NCBI GenBank assembly: GCA_963573385.1
Contig: CAUYLG010022205.1
Span: 1 to 64,000, forward strand
DNA length: 64,000 nt
Reading direction: 5' to 3'
Origin: Cacajao melanocephalus
Lineage: Eukaryota; Chordata; Mammalia; Primates; Pitheciidae
The notes under the pieces are model-generated. The model was not told the DNA's origin. It did no database searches and saw nothing but the letters and a program-made list of their open reading frames with translations. How positions within the stretch are numbered: position 1 is the stretch's first letter; each line of letters opens with the position of its first letter. Made by a program: the position numbers and the translations under genes. This document shows, one piece after another, positions 1 through 11,139 of this stretch.

Positions 1-33
1 AGAAAGAAAGAGGAAGAGAAAGAGAGAGAGAGA
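1..33. repeat. GA-rich simple repeat
   Basis: An almost pure A/G purine tract opens the window and runs directly into an Alu-like fragment. It may be the decayed tail or flank of that insertion. Confidence 0.8.
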
Positions 34-75
34 ACGGGATTCTTGTTCTATTGCCCAGGCTCGAATGCAGTCTAA
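34..75 (-). mobile_element. Alu fragment (antisense)
   Basis: About 40 bases match the antisense 5' part of an Alu, including the phrase attgcccaggct and an ending like gaatgcagt. It is too short and too near the window edge to classify. Confidence 0.5.
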
Positions 76-154
76 AAATGGGTATTAAAAACCTCTTTTA
101 TGCCAATGATTGTGCTTAACAATGGAGACAGGAAGGAATAAGAGATGGAAATTT

Positions 155-330
155 GTTTTCTATTCCTAGTAGCCACAAACAGTGGCTTAAAACAGCACAT
201 TTATTCTCTGAATTTCCATGAGTCACGAAGCTGAGCATGGGTTAAGTGGGTTATCTGCTCAGGATCTCATCAGGTTGCCACCAAGAGGGTGATGAACCTG
301 GGGGTCACCTTAGAATTCTGTCTTTCCATG
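155..330 (-). mobile_element. MLT1-type MaLR LTR fragment
   Basis: The plus strand carries phrases typical of an antisense MLT1 LTR: agtggcttaaaacagcaca, a diverged fatally short 'fcatgagtca' segment is not relied on, and the later tctgctcaggatctcat is clear. Only the 3' part of the LTR is present. The two longer copies near 21.6 and 30.3 kb share the same phrases in the same order. It encodes nothing. Confidence 0.6.
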
Positions 331-795
331 CTTATCTTCTCAGATTGTATTATGCTTTATTTAATAATTTTTGAAAATATGGGAACATTTTGAATATCCA
401 TTCCCATACTTTGCTATTACATAAAGCACAACTCTATCAGCTCTTGAGTTAGGGAAACAATCACTTCTGACTTTGCCTTTTATTCTTTGCTTTAGGGTTG
501 GTTTCCAGAGGCCTGAATTCACTAAACAGTTTATCACTAGATAAGAAATTCTTGTTGTGGGGCTGGTAAAAAGGAGCTTTTCAAAAGCTAGAATGTTTGC
601 TTCCTCTCACAGTATTTCTATAAACCCTTTACATTGTTTTCTTCTCACTATTTCAAGTCTTTCCCAGCAATGGGTTCAGGGCCAGTGAAAATAAAATTAC
701 ACAGGGAACACAGAGGGCGTCACTTGTTGTTTACAAGCAGAAATTATTTGAAGAAATATTGTTCTCAAACAGAAGAAAAGTATTTCACCTAAAAC
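331..795. other. Unassigned sequence
   Basis: No repeat family, exon or RNA gene is recognised here. Composition is AT-rich. An open frame of 74 codons on the minus strand starts in the adjoining LTR and ends here; it resembles no protein I know. Confidence 0.5.
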
Positions 796-1511
796 TGTAG
801 GGGCCAAAAGAAAACTTCCCCATTGCCTCTGAAAGTTTGCTGAAAAATCAACTGACAAAATACAGCTTAATAGGAGAAAAGGTATACAAAATTTTATTTT
901 ACGCCAGGCATGGTGGCGCATGCCTGTAGTCCTAGCTACTTGGGAGGCTGAGGGGAAAGATTGCTTGAACCTAGGAGTTTGAGGCCAGCCTCGGCAACAT
1001 GGTGAGACCCCATCTCAGAAACAAAAACATTAGCGTGCATAACATGCAGATGCTATATATCCTTTTTCATAGGGGAAGGGAAGTAAGGGAAATGTGACAA
1101 TTTGGGGGTTATAATAAATAATTTTTAGGGGAAAATGAATGGTCTTGAAGAACATGTAGTGACCTGGGACAAAGTCTCTTAGGCCCCCAGAGCGAACAAT
1201 GATTTGTGACAAAAACCTGTCAATGTGTCTTGACAAACTTCAGTCTCTTTTCCTGCAATATGAGTTAAGTTAATAAAAACTCCAGGAAGAGACCAGAGGC
1301 AATTGTTTTCTTCTTTGGCAAGTCCAGACTTGAGGCAGATAGGGGAACTTTAGAGAACAACTTCAGCATTTGCTTTGGGAGAGACAAAATATTGAGAGAT
1401 GGAGGAGTCAGAGAGATGGAGGGATGTCAGAGAGACCTTGAATCAGCTTCTTCAGTCCAGCACGCATGTCAAAGTGCCATATTTTGGGATATCGGTTTCT
1501 GAGCCCCAACA
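796..1511 (-). mobile_element. Solo endogenous retrovirus LTR, interrupted by an Alu monomer
   Basis: Read on the minus strand the element begins TGTTGGGGCTC and ends GGCCCCTACA, so both retroviral TG...CA termini survive. Without the inserted Alu monomer it is about 590 bp, a normal LTR length. No internal retroviral sequence adjoins either end, so it is a solo LTR left by recombination. The style suggests ERVL or an old ERV1; I cannot name the family. The five-base flanks (aaaac and aagtc) do not match well, so the target duplication has decayed. Confidence 0.6.
902..1025 (+). mobile_element. Alu monomer nested in the LTR
   Basis: One Alu monomer in plus orientation, from gccaggcatggtggcgc to accccatctc, followed by a short A/C tail. 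It has no second arm and sits inside the LTR at 796-1511, so it inserted later than the LTR. Confidence 0.75.
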
Positions 1512-1798
1512 AAGTCAATCATCAAATAAAATGGCTTTAAGCTTATCTCAAGTTAAATAGGAAAATAAATGCCAATAAATAAGAATATTATAAGATGATA
1601 TGTTGTATAAGTATACACACAAGTGTGCAAGTGTTTCTTATTTGTCATGAAACAAAAGGTGATGAAACTAAATATCTAATTATATATAATTATTAAATTA
1701 TTATATGTGATTATATTTAAAAACCGTTAAAAGATGCATTTAGAGACTATTTCATAATAAGAAAGAAAGCTTATTATTTCACTAAGTGAGTGATTTTT
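1512..1798. other. Unassigned AT-rich sequence
   Basis: Nothing is recognised. The stretch around 1680-1720 is almost pure A/T. Confidence 0.4.
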
Positions 1799-2027
1799 CA
1801 TCCAGGGGTCATTTTGAACCCCCCCCACCCCCCACCCCCCACTCTGAGACATTTGGCAATGTCTGGAGACATTTTTCCTTGTCATACCTGGGGGCAGATT
1901 GCTTCTGGCAGCTAGTGAGTAGAGGCCAGGGATGCTGGTAAACATCCTGCAATACACAAAACAGGCCCCACATCAAAGAATTATCCAGGCCAATAGTCAA
2001 TAGTGCTGCTGGGGTTGAGAAACTGTA
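1799..2027 (+). mobile_element. MER20 (hAT-Charlie, non-autonomous)
   Basis: The order of phrases matches MER20: gacatttggcaatgtctgg, ggagacattttt, a gtagaggccagggatgctgg segment, aaacatcctgcaata, and an end at ggttgagaaact. Its left part has become a C-rich tract (C8-A-C6-A-C6 at 1819-1840). It is one of five MER20 copies in the window. Confidence 0.85.
1819..1840 (-). repeat. C8AC6AC6 tract (G-rich on the minus strand)
   Basis: Three C runs of 8, 6 and 6 are separated by single A residues, giving G6-T-G6-T-G8 on the minus strand. The long runs can be divided into four blocks of at least three G, the minimum for an intramolecular G-quadruplex. Confidence 0.85.
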
Positions 2028-2099
2028 CTAAATGAAAAAAGCAGTCTCTAAACCTATTTTATTTTATGTCATTTTTACACTTTTAATAATCTATCTTTA

Positions 2100-2510
2100 T
2101 TGCTCATTTGAAACAATTGTATTATTCAAATATTTAACATTTATTGAGACATTTTACGTGACTTAGTGTATGGACACATTTTATAAATGCCCCACACATG
2201 TTTAAGAAGAATATACATTCTCTGTTCGGGATTCTAAATATATTAAATAAAAAATGTATCTAATGTTAGATCTAAATCCTTACTAACTTGTGCGTGCTTG
2301 ATCTAATAATGGTGTGTGAAAATTTCCCATGTTTATTGTTTTGTTCAATTGTTATTTGCAGTTCCATCACTGAAAATTTTGGAACTATTTTGTTAGGTAC
2401 AGACAAATTCATGATTGCCCTATCTTGTTGAAATGTTGTTCCTTTCATCATAATTTGGTGTACTTTTTTATCCCTACTCATATTTCATCTGGTGTCTTTT
2501 TTGTCTGGTA
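2100..2510 (-). mobile_element. L1 ORF2 internal fragment
   Basis: The plus strand has the antisense L1 ORF2 order: a gaagaatatacattctctg segment, then text resembling the region that ends gtctggtaatactattgc. No frame is open for any length. It cannot be one piece with the next L1, because that 3' end lies on the wrong side for a continuous antisense element. Confidence 0.6.
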
Positions 2511-2529
2511 ATACTATTGCTGCAAAATT

Positions 2530-3395
2530 TTTTCAACTTTTATTTTACATTCAGATGGTACATATGTAGGTTTGTTAACTGGTTATATTGCGTGATGATG
2601 AGGTTTGGGGTATGAATGATCCTTTCACCCAAGTACTGAGCATAGTACCCAACAGTTTTTCAGTCCTTGTCCCCCTTTCTCCTGTCCCACTATAGTAGTC
2701 CCCATTGTCGATTTTTGCCACATTTACGTCCAGGTGTACCCAATGTTTAGCTCCCACTTATAGTGAGAACATACAATATTTGGTTTTCTGTTCCCGCATT
2801 AATTCATGTAGGATAATGGCCTCCAGCTTCATCTGTGTTGCTGCAAAGAACATGATTTTGTTCTTTTTTATAGCTGGATGGTATTGCATCATGTATATGC
2901 ATCATATTTGTTTTTAAATCCAATCCACCATTGATGAGCACTTAAGTTTATTCTACGTCTGCTATTGTGAATAGCATAGCAATGAACATGTGAGCCTAAG
3001 TGTCTTTTTGGTAGAATGACACTACTGGGTATCTGTCCTTTGGGTAGATACCCAGTAGTGGGATTGCTGGGTAGAAAGGTAGTTCTGTTTTAAGTTCTTG
3101 GAGAAATCTGTTGACTGCTTTCCACAGTGGCTGAACTAATTTATATTCTCACCAGCAGTGTATAAACATTCCCTTTACTCCACAGCCTCACCAAGACCTG
3201 TTGTTTATTTTGATATTTTAATAATAGCCATTCTGACTGGCAGGAGATGGTATCTCATTGTGGTTTTGATTTGCATTTCTCTGATGATTAATGATGTTGA
3301 GCATTTTTGCATATGTTTGTTGGCCACTTCTATGTCTTTTTTTTTTTTTAGTGTCCATATCTTTTGCCTGTTTTTTAATGGACAAAGCTATTTTA
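2530..3395 (-). mobile_element. L1 3' end (L1PB/L1MA-like), 5'-truncated
   Basis: The plus strand starts with the complement of an L1 3'UTR (cagatggtacatatgtaggt) and continues into the antisense ORF2 C-terminal region: gctcccacttatagtgagaa, gataatggcctccagcttca, gagatggtatctcattgtgg. About 870 bp remain and the 5' part is missing. Stops and frameshifts break every frame. A perfect hairpin at 3020-3060 departs from the family consensus. Confidence 0.85.
3020..3060. other. Perfect 15 bp inverted repeat inside the L1
   Basis: CACTACTGGGTATCT at 3020-3034 is the exact reverse complement of AGATACCCAGTAGTG at 3046-3060, with an 11-base loop. The right arm is ordinary L1 sequence. The left arm replaces the short AT-rich segment found at this place in related L1 elements. 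Confidence 0.95.
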
Positions 3396-3899
3396 AATAA
3401 TTTAATGGTTCCAATACTGTAAAAAAGCCCCAAGTGTATATTTTCCTAGCTATTTGTATAATATGTCTACAAAGAATGAGACTTCCCCCTATTATCTATA
3501 AGATAAGAACATTATTTTACGTAAAAATTAGTGCTGAATGGATCATTGACCTGGAATGAAAGAGTCAATCCATGAAGCCACCTGACTTCTCCTTGCTCAT
3601 TTGTCTTTACCTGATGCATTTATCTGGGCCACCTCTCTCCCTGTTCATCTAACATCTGTTTTAAAATTGTATACTTTTTAGTCACTACTCTCCTACAAAG
3701 TTATTATATGTTTTCTCTGTGTTTACATGTAATGAATCAAGACTATATATGTAATTTAATGTGTTGTGTGTCTGAAACTGCTGCCGCACATTTTTCTCTG
3801 ATTCCATGCTATTTAGGAATAGTAACAATTTGTTTTCCTGCATAATATTTACTATGTGCCTTACTCTATCTTCCTGTGTGATAGATAAGATTAGGATAC
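3396..3899. other. Unassigned sequence
   Basis: AT-rich, with no recognised repeat or exon. There is no frame worth calling. Confidence 0.4.
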
Positions 3900-4409
3900 T
3901 GTAGGGGAGGAAAGATAATTTTCCCTCTACCTTTCCAACTTCTTGGTTGGGGCCTCTATGCCAAAAGATAGATTAACAAGAGAAAGACAACTTTATTAAT
4001 GTGTTTATCTCATGTATATGTGGGAAATGCCCAGGGAAATGAGTAAATGTCAAAGAAGTGGCTTAGAGCTTGGGTTATGTAGCATCTTCAGCTAAAACAA
4101 AGAAAGAAGGGTGTAGGGAGGCAAGTTATGGGAAGGTGATCAGGAAAAACACAAGAATAAGGTTTATTATGCAGACTTAGGTGAGTGAGTCTCTAGTGAT
4201 TTGGTTGTCCTTCTCTTTCTGGTATAGAGAGGAAGGCACCCTTAAAAATGGGACATTTTCTTTATCAGTGTAAATTTTCCTTACAGCGGGGTAACTTCTA
4301 ATCCGTTTTCAGAGCTTCTCTGTGTCTGCAGTTTCTCAAAATAATCAGCTCAAAATAATTCTTATGCAAAAGAGGTATATTTTGGGGTGGTATAATCTGG
4401 TCTCCTACA
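3900..4409 (-). mobile_element. Solo LTR, LTR33-like (ERVL)
   Basis: On the minus strand the element begins TGTAGGAGACCAGATTATA and ends TTTCCTCCCCTACA, 510 bp with intact TG...CA ends. The 3' part has the usual AATAAA-like signal and the phrase ctcttgttaatctatctttt. The four bases ATAC occur directly outside both ends (3896-3899 and 4410-4413), probably a shortened target duplication. No internal retroviral sequence adjoins. The family name is from memory. Confidence 0.65.
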
Positions 4410-5420
4410 ATACCCATTGGAGAGATGAGGTAAGTGGTAAAGAGAGAGATGATATTCACCAATTAGGAAGATACAGAAATCAGTGGCTAAATGGAGTCCT
4501 ACAATTTGGAGAAAAAACACAAAGAAGCAGACAAATAAAACAGAAAAAAATTATATGTAATCTTTGATTGTCTCACATGCTAAAGGCAGGTGATATTTAT
4601 TTGGAAACTCAAAAATGAAATCTTACATTTTATAGTAAGAATAAACATGATTATGGGGTATTTGCTTTTAAAAATCCATTTTAAAATAATTTGCTTATTT
4701 TCATGCACTTCTCTGTTTCATTATATTGAAGAACATCTTTGTTACCCAAAAAGCTCAAGGTCTATCATGTATTTACTATAAGTTAAGGTGTGTTGAGCTG
4801 ATATTAGGGAGATTTCACTAAAATATATTTTGATCTAATTTGAGGAGACTAATGTTCTTATACTCAGAAAGATGTGAAGCACAATTTGTATCTGAATGTA
4901 TTTAGAAGACACAAGTAAATAAATCTTTATTAAGTCTTAATATCCTTAAAATTTTTAATTAGTAAACTAAAACTTGATGTAAAATGCCAGAGTGCAGTCA
5001 TAGGAATAAAACATAATTACACTTTCCTGGCCTCCTCCTGCCCTGAGCTCTACTGTGATTCTACTGTTTCCGTACAACCTCTGTGTCTATGCATAAATGG
5101 TCATGCACCACATTTTTTCTTTTCATTACTGGAACCATTCTGGGAAACATTTCATTAGACAGTGTATTGTGGTATCTTTTTCAGTATATATAAATCTATT
5201 CACTGTTTTATAGCTTTTTGGTATTCCAAAATATGTATGTAACAAATTTCACCATTAATACAGATTATTTGGGTGAAAAATACCCAGTTTTCTCAATATC
5301 GAGTCTTCCCTTTCAGTCTCTGTTTTAATTGAACCTTTTAAAATATACTTTAATAATATTTTATAACTTAACTAATACTGTGCCTCCACATTTCTTATTA
5401 AGCTTATTCCTGGTAGTTTA
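4410..5420. other. Unassigned AT-rich sequence
   Basis: No repeat is identified over about 1 kb. An open frame at 4322-4567 (81 codons, plus) begins in the LTR and runs into this block; it is not protein-like and matches nothing I know. Confidence 0.4.
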
Positions 5421-5545
5421 TTTTTATTTTTATTTTTTGAGACAGGGTCTCACTCTGTCACCCAGGCTGGAGTGCAGTGGCACAATCTTGGCTCACTGCA
5501 ACCTCTGCCTCCCAGGGTCAAGTCATCCTCCCTCCTCAGCAGTTT
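5421..5545 (-). mobile_element. 5'-truncated Alu (antisense)
   Basis: A T-rich tail is followed by gagacagggtctcactctgt and tggctcactgcaacctctg, then the match stops near 5545. This is the usual shape of a 5'-truncated Alu on the minus strand. Confidence 0.85.
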
Positions 5546-5573
5546 TTTAGTATTTGTTTCTTTTTTTCACGTT

Positions 5574-5587
5574 GGGTGGGTGGGTGG
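5574..5587 (+). repeat. Short TGGG repeat
   Basis: GGGTGGGTGGGTGG gives three GGG runs and one GG run. This is just short of a canonical three-tetrad G-quadruplex motif. Confidence 0.85.
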
Positions 5588-5794
5588 ATAGTTGAATGTG
5601 TGGAGCAGAGGTTGGCTGTGCTGTTGTCAGAAAGCTCTGTATTTTTTTTTCTAATTATATTTTCTAATTGGTTATTGGTGGTGTATAGGGCGACTTTGGT
5701 TTTATAAGACTTTCTCTTCCTACATGTTACTGAGTTTTGTTAGTTTTATTGATTTTTGTATTGAGCTGCTAGAATTTTCTAGGTAGAAAATTTG

Positions 5795-5812
5795 TGTCAT
5801 AATATTATGACA
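5795..5812. other. 18 bp perfect palindrome
   Basis: TGTCATAATATTATGACA equals its own reverse complement. It lies in the L1 fragment and was probably produced by point changes. Confidence 0.9.
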
Positions 5813-6021
5813 AAAACAGTTATGACCACTTCCCAATATTTATGCTTATATTATTTATATATTGAATCATATAGAACTTCCAGTCCAATGTTGATTAGTA
5901 GAGATGAGAATGGGTACCTTTGGCTTATTCATGGCTTTATGGCAATGCTTCTAATATTCTATCACCAACAATGATGTTTACCATAGATTTCTGGTAGATA
6001 TCTTTATTCAAATTAAGAATG

Positions 6022-6438
<417 letters not shown>

Positions 6439-6530
6439 TTATTATCTACTGAAAATATATGCTTTTCTGCTTTAATAATGTAGTGAAATCCATGTATACA
6501 TTTTAAAATAATGATTGCGTTGTTATTCAA

Positions 6531-6730
6531 CATAGAGAGACCCCGTCTCTACAAATATAGAAATAATTATCCAGGTGCAGTGGCACATACCTGTAGTCCT
6601 AGCCACTCATGAAGCTGAGGTGGCAGGATCACTTGAGCCTAGAAGTTTGGGGCTGCAGTGAGCCAAGCTTGCAGCACTGCACTCCAGCCTGGGTGACAGA
6701 ACAAGACTCGAACTCTAAAAAAACAACAAA
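6531..6730 (+). mobile_element. 5'-truncated Alu
   Basis: It starts mid-element at gagagaccccgtctctac, includes cactgcactccagcctggg, and ends in an A-rich tail. It is a second Alu in the same L1. Confidence 0.9.
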
Positions 6731-6860
6731 ATCCATCTATGCCTTTGTGGGGGTTAATTTTGACTGCCCTTTCCAATTCTTCTTTGGTTATTTAGCAATT
6801 CATGTTACCTGTCTCTCTTTATTTTGCAAATTTATATTTTCATAGAAAGTTATTCAGTTC

Positions 6861-7159
6861 ATCTAGATTTTCAAATTTATTAGTGTCATGTATAGTGAAA
6901 AATAAAGGGATTCACTTTTGTTTTGATAAAGACATCTGAATTGCACCTCACTCTGCTTAAAATACTTTAAGTGTGTGGGCTGAGTTTCCAGCGAACCTTC
7001 CATATGTCTATATGTGCCTGTCAGTTCAAAAGCAATTGACACAATGGCATTCTTATCTGTCCTGTACCTAGCTGTAAGCCAGGAAGTTGCATCTTTGAAA
7101 GTCAACTGTATTTGTGCATCACAGAATTGTTTGTGGCAAACCATGTTATTTTTTTGACC
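6861..7159. other. Unassigned sequence with a 104-codon minus frame
   Basis: A 104-codon frame on the minus strand spans 6863-7177. It shows no domain, no signal peptide and no recognisable family, and it runs into an MIR. I regard it as chance. Confidence 0.4.
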
Positions 7160-7315
7160 ACTACTTATTCCAGACATTGTTCTAGGTGCTTTACATATGT
7201 AATCACTGACATCGCATAAATGATATAATACGGACTTAGACAGTATTGTATTTCTTCAACATTCAAGAACAAGTTTGTGTCAGAGTTGGGATTTGAACCA
7301 AATTCTGTGGCAGCA
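7160..7315 (-). mobile_element. MIR SINE
   Basis: Antisense MIR phrases occur in order: attgttctaggtgctttaca, then gagttgggatttgaacca. Confidence 0.75.
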
Positions 7316-10158
7316 GGGGAAAATTCATGAGACAGTACCATATCCTTGGCACTGATTTGAATTGTTATAGAACTAGAGCTTTTTAGGGATCTAGATATAT
7401 CTGTATATTCCCAGAATATGCCTCCTTAGGCCTATTTTAAGCCTGGCAGACATTTGGCTGGGAAATGTGTCTGATGTGTGACTTACTAGTCAGGTGTCTT
7501 TTTCTAGAGGTGAATGAAAGCATGTTTTAAATCTATTACTGAAAATACTTGAATGCGGAGCTTTAGAATTGTTGATAATCAAAGTGAGGTACAGAAGAGT
7601 GAAAAGTGAGGAACACTGAGGGTAATCTATGCAGGAATAAGAAATCCACCATCCACATTATTATGTGATTCTTCCAGTGCTCAAAAAGAAAACAGGTTAT
7701 AGGAATCCCTGACAATATATCCTGGGAGAAAATTTATTCCGGAGCTTTATATAGTAATTAGTTGAGCTCCAAAACAATTGAAAACATTCATTGTGGTGGA
7801 TTAATGTAACAGTTTTTAATAAAGATTACCAAAAATTTTCTGTCTTGTTTAACAATAATGGACTAATTTGTGGAGGAAGGAATATGGTTTGAACTCTTCA
7901 GGTTAGTAATAAGTACACAGAATTCATATGATTTTTAAATGTCAGTGTGAATAATTAATAATATCCATTTACTAAAGGAAGAGAAGGCAATTAACATAAA
8001 AATAGAGTAAGCTTGTGTAGTTTGTTAAAGGACGTAAAGATTCCTACTTGAAAATCCTATTGAATAGTATTGAAATCATTCTCAGTTGGCAAATTGAGTG
8101 GGTGTTGTAACTTTTAAGAAGCCAGTGAACGCTAGAAGGAAATAAATCATTAAACCTTTAAACAGGTTTCTGTATGAGCTCCAGGTATTCTGGTTTATCC
8201 CTTTCAAACAGAGTTGTTCCTGGCCAGGCTTAGGTGCTGAGCCACTGAAAGAAGCAGGTGGCTGAAAAGTGACTCATGGTAGAAGAAGGGAAGAAAAGAA
8301 GAGTGTGTTTCCAGCCAATGCCAAACAGTGACTGTTGACAATTTCATATTGTCATGAGGGGAACCAAGGATTATTCAGATGGCTATTTCAGAACCTAGGA
8401 CAGATCCATTGAAAAGGCACAGGCTTGGGGACTGGCTGACTAGATGGATTGGGCCTGGCTGCCTGATGGCTATATTCCTCTTTCCTCCCTCTCCACTTCT
8501 ATCTCAACCCTTGAGGCAGCATATTGAATGTGAGTAGCTCTTCTGGCTTTGTGTGTTGCTGCAGCAGTTTGCCTACTGTGGCTGTTCTCGTTTCTGCTTT
8601 TGGTTTAGTGGTTCATGGCTACCTTTGATGATTATTTTGAACAAAGCATTCCCTAAATACTAATATTCTAGCAGTAGATGGGGACATAGGCACACCTTAT
8701 GGTTTGTCCTTGGTTTTTATACCTTGAAGGAAAGCTCTCATTTTATCAAACTAATTTTAATGTTTATATGTTTAGTCATCCAAATTTGTGCTTTGGAATT
8801 ATATGAGAGATTACTCATTTTTTCAGTCTATATAAATCTCATTTATGTTGTAGTTCTAGTCTTACTCATTATTAAGTTTCACAAATCAGACACTATTGTT
8901 AAAACATTTAAATCTAACTCTATTTTTCCTCTGGGAAATATACCATGTTGCAGGCATTGGGTTAAATATGAGATATTTCATGTGTTTCAGAAACTGAAAT
9001 CATTTGGTTTGGGTCCAAGATTAACTTGTTAGATAAAAATATCCTGCAGTGAATTAAGTTTCAGCAAGTTTCCAATTTTGTTTGCTTCTCCTGCTATTTT
9101 TATTAACTCAAATAAATTAAATTTTCTTCCAAAAAATAATATCCACCCCAGATCCTTCTTTTAGGATGTCTATTCATGTCATCTTCTGTTCCCAAAATAT
9201 ACACTATGTAGTTTTAGGATCTTTATCCATGTGTAGGAGCAAAGTGATGTGGCAGTAATATCAGATTTGAAGGGGTGTTACCTAGGAAACAAATCAAATT
9301 CTAAGGCTGTCTTTTCTGTAATCTTTCATGATTGGAGATAAACCCTTGAAATTTAACTTCCCAAGAATACGTCTTTTTGTGAGCATGATGTGCACAGAAA
9401 AAATGGAAAGGATCAATTAAATATATTTGTTGGGAGGTTCATTATTTCTTTTCTGCTTTTTGCCCTTTAAACAACTTGAGTGCTGTTTGTCCTTTAACAA
9501 ATATAACTACCTTGGGCATGTTCATGGGGGTAGGAAGAATTTAATTATGGAATATTTAGGTTTTTAAATGTTTGGGATATTTGAAAGTCAGTAAAATGTA
9601 GGGAATTCATATATTGTAGACCACCTAAGTTGCCCAAATAATGTTTTATTATAGGTTTTCTAAAAAAATCTGGATGGTATTTTTTTTTTAGAACACTATA
9701 TAGTAGGCACCATTTGAGGGGAACCCCTATTGTAAAACTCAAACTATAGTTTCTATAGTTTATATTCCAAATGCCTAAAAAACAGAACAAAACAAAATGA
9801 AACACAAACAGAGTAGCAGTCCCCAAGTTTTAAAGAAGCACTGAACTCCATGACTGGTTTAGGACACAGTGAACATCTTTTACATGAGAAGATCAGAAGA
9901 TAGCCACCACACCCTTGATCCCCTGTCCTCCACTGGCTTGCAGACAATATCCAGGTCCAAGAAATTCCCGTGGCCAGCAGGGATGCCAGTGCTCACCCAC
10001 CTGTTTTTGGTCACTGAAAGCCAAGCACAAAGTGGAGATAATTTTAATATAAAAAATTTGTGTGTTCTCAAGTTCTGTTACTGTTTTGGCATGCCCAAGT
10101 TATTGATCTGGTTACTCAACATAGTACATTGTTTCCCCTAGTGTGCACAGTAGTTGAC
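7316..10158. other. Long unassigned stretch
   Basis: About 2.8 kb without a repeat that I can name. The best frames are 8724-9032 (102 codons, plus, very hydrophobic and AT-driven) and 9545-9826 (93 codons, minus). Neither shows a conserved motif. No splice or promoter pattern stands out. Confidence 0.4.
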
Positions 10159-10680
10159 TGTTGTATAGGCAGAGTAATGGCCCTGCAGAGATGTCCATGT
10201 CCTAATCCCAAAACCAGTGAATATGTTACTTCATATGCCAAAGGGACTTTGCAGACGTGATTAAGTTAAGGATCTTGAGATAGGGGGATAGATTATCCTG
10301 GATCATCTGGATGGACTCCATGTCATCCCGAGGGTCCTTATAAGAAGGAGGCAGGAGGGACAGTGTCAGAGAAAGATGGAAACAGAGGTGAGAGAGGGAG
10401 AGGTGAGTGATTTAAAGATGCTATGCTGCTGGCTTTGCTAATGAAGGAAGAGGCCATGAACTAAGGAATGTGGGTGGCCTCTAGAAGCTGGAAAAGGCAA
10501 TGAAATAGATTCTTTCCTAAAGACTATAGAAGAAACACAGTGCCACTAACACCTTGACTTTGGCCCAGTGAAATCCATTTTGGTCTTCTGGCCTTCAGAA
10601 GTGTAAGAAAATAAATTAACATTTCTTTAAGCCACTAAATTTGTGATAATCTGCTATTGCAGCAAGAAGAAACTAATGCA
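10159..10680 (+). mobile_element. MLT1-type MaLR solo LTR
   Basis: This is a full plus-strand MLT1 LTR of about 522 bp. Key phrases are gcagagtaatggcc, gatgtccatgtcctaatcc, agggactttgcagacgtgat, agaagctggaaaaggcaatg, and the end gaaactaatgca. The flanks ttgac (10154-10158) and atgac (10681-10685) match at four of five bases, fitting a decayed 5 bp duplication. There is no internal MaLR sequence, so it is solo. Confidence 0.85.
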
Positions 10681-10770
10681 ATGACAATTTTGTTTTTTTT
10701 TTTTTTCAAAATGAAATCTACTTTTTCTGATTATAAGCTCAGATTTGTAAAAATATTTACTCTTCAGAAA

Positions 10771-10800
10771 AATTATAAAGGGAGGAATTATAAAGGGAGG
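10771..10800. repeat. 15 bp tandem duplication
   Basis: AATTATAAAGGGAGG is repeated twice with no gap. Confidence 0.95.
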
Positions 10801-11139
10801 AAGGAAACCATCACTTGGGGAACACAACAGACCTATTGACAACTAATCTGTGTTGTGACCTTTTGACCCTCAAATTCCTTCCCGCCTCTGCTTTCCCACT
10901 GCTGAAGTCTATGAATGCATTATGACAGACTATGTTTAAATGAAACTGTGGAACTAGGCTGTTTATTTTTCTAACTTTCTGCCTTAACTGTGAACTTTTA
11001 GAGCTTGGTTTTATTCCTTTTATCAAAATTCTTATCACACAGTAGATTAATAGTTACTTGTTGATTAGTTGATTAATGGATTTAATGGTGTTAAAGCAGA
11101 ACACTACATAAATATCCATTAAGTATCAAATGTAATGTT

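Noticed and set aside
2100..3395. One continuous antisense L1
   Set aside because: In antisense order the 3' end should be leftmost, but the ORF2 internal piece lies left of the 3' end. At least two insertions or a rearrangement are needed.
8724..9032. 102-codon hydrophobic plus frame resembling a membrane protein
   Set aside because: The hydrophobicity follows from T-rich composition. There is no start context, family motif or regulatory sequence.
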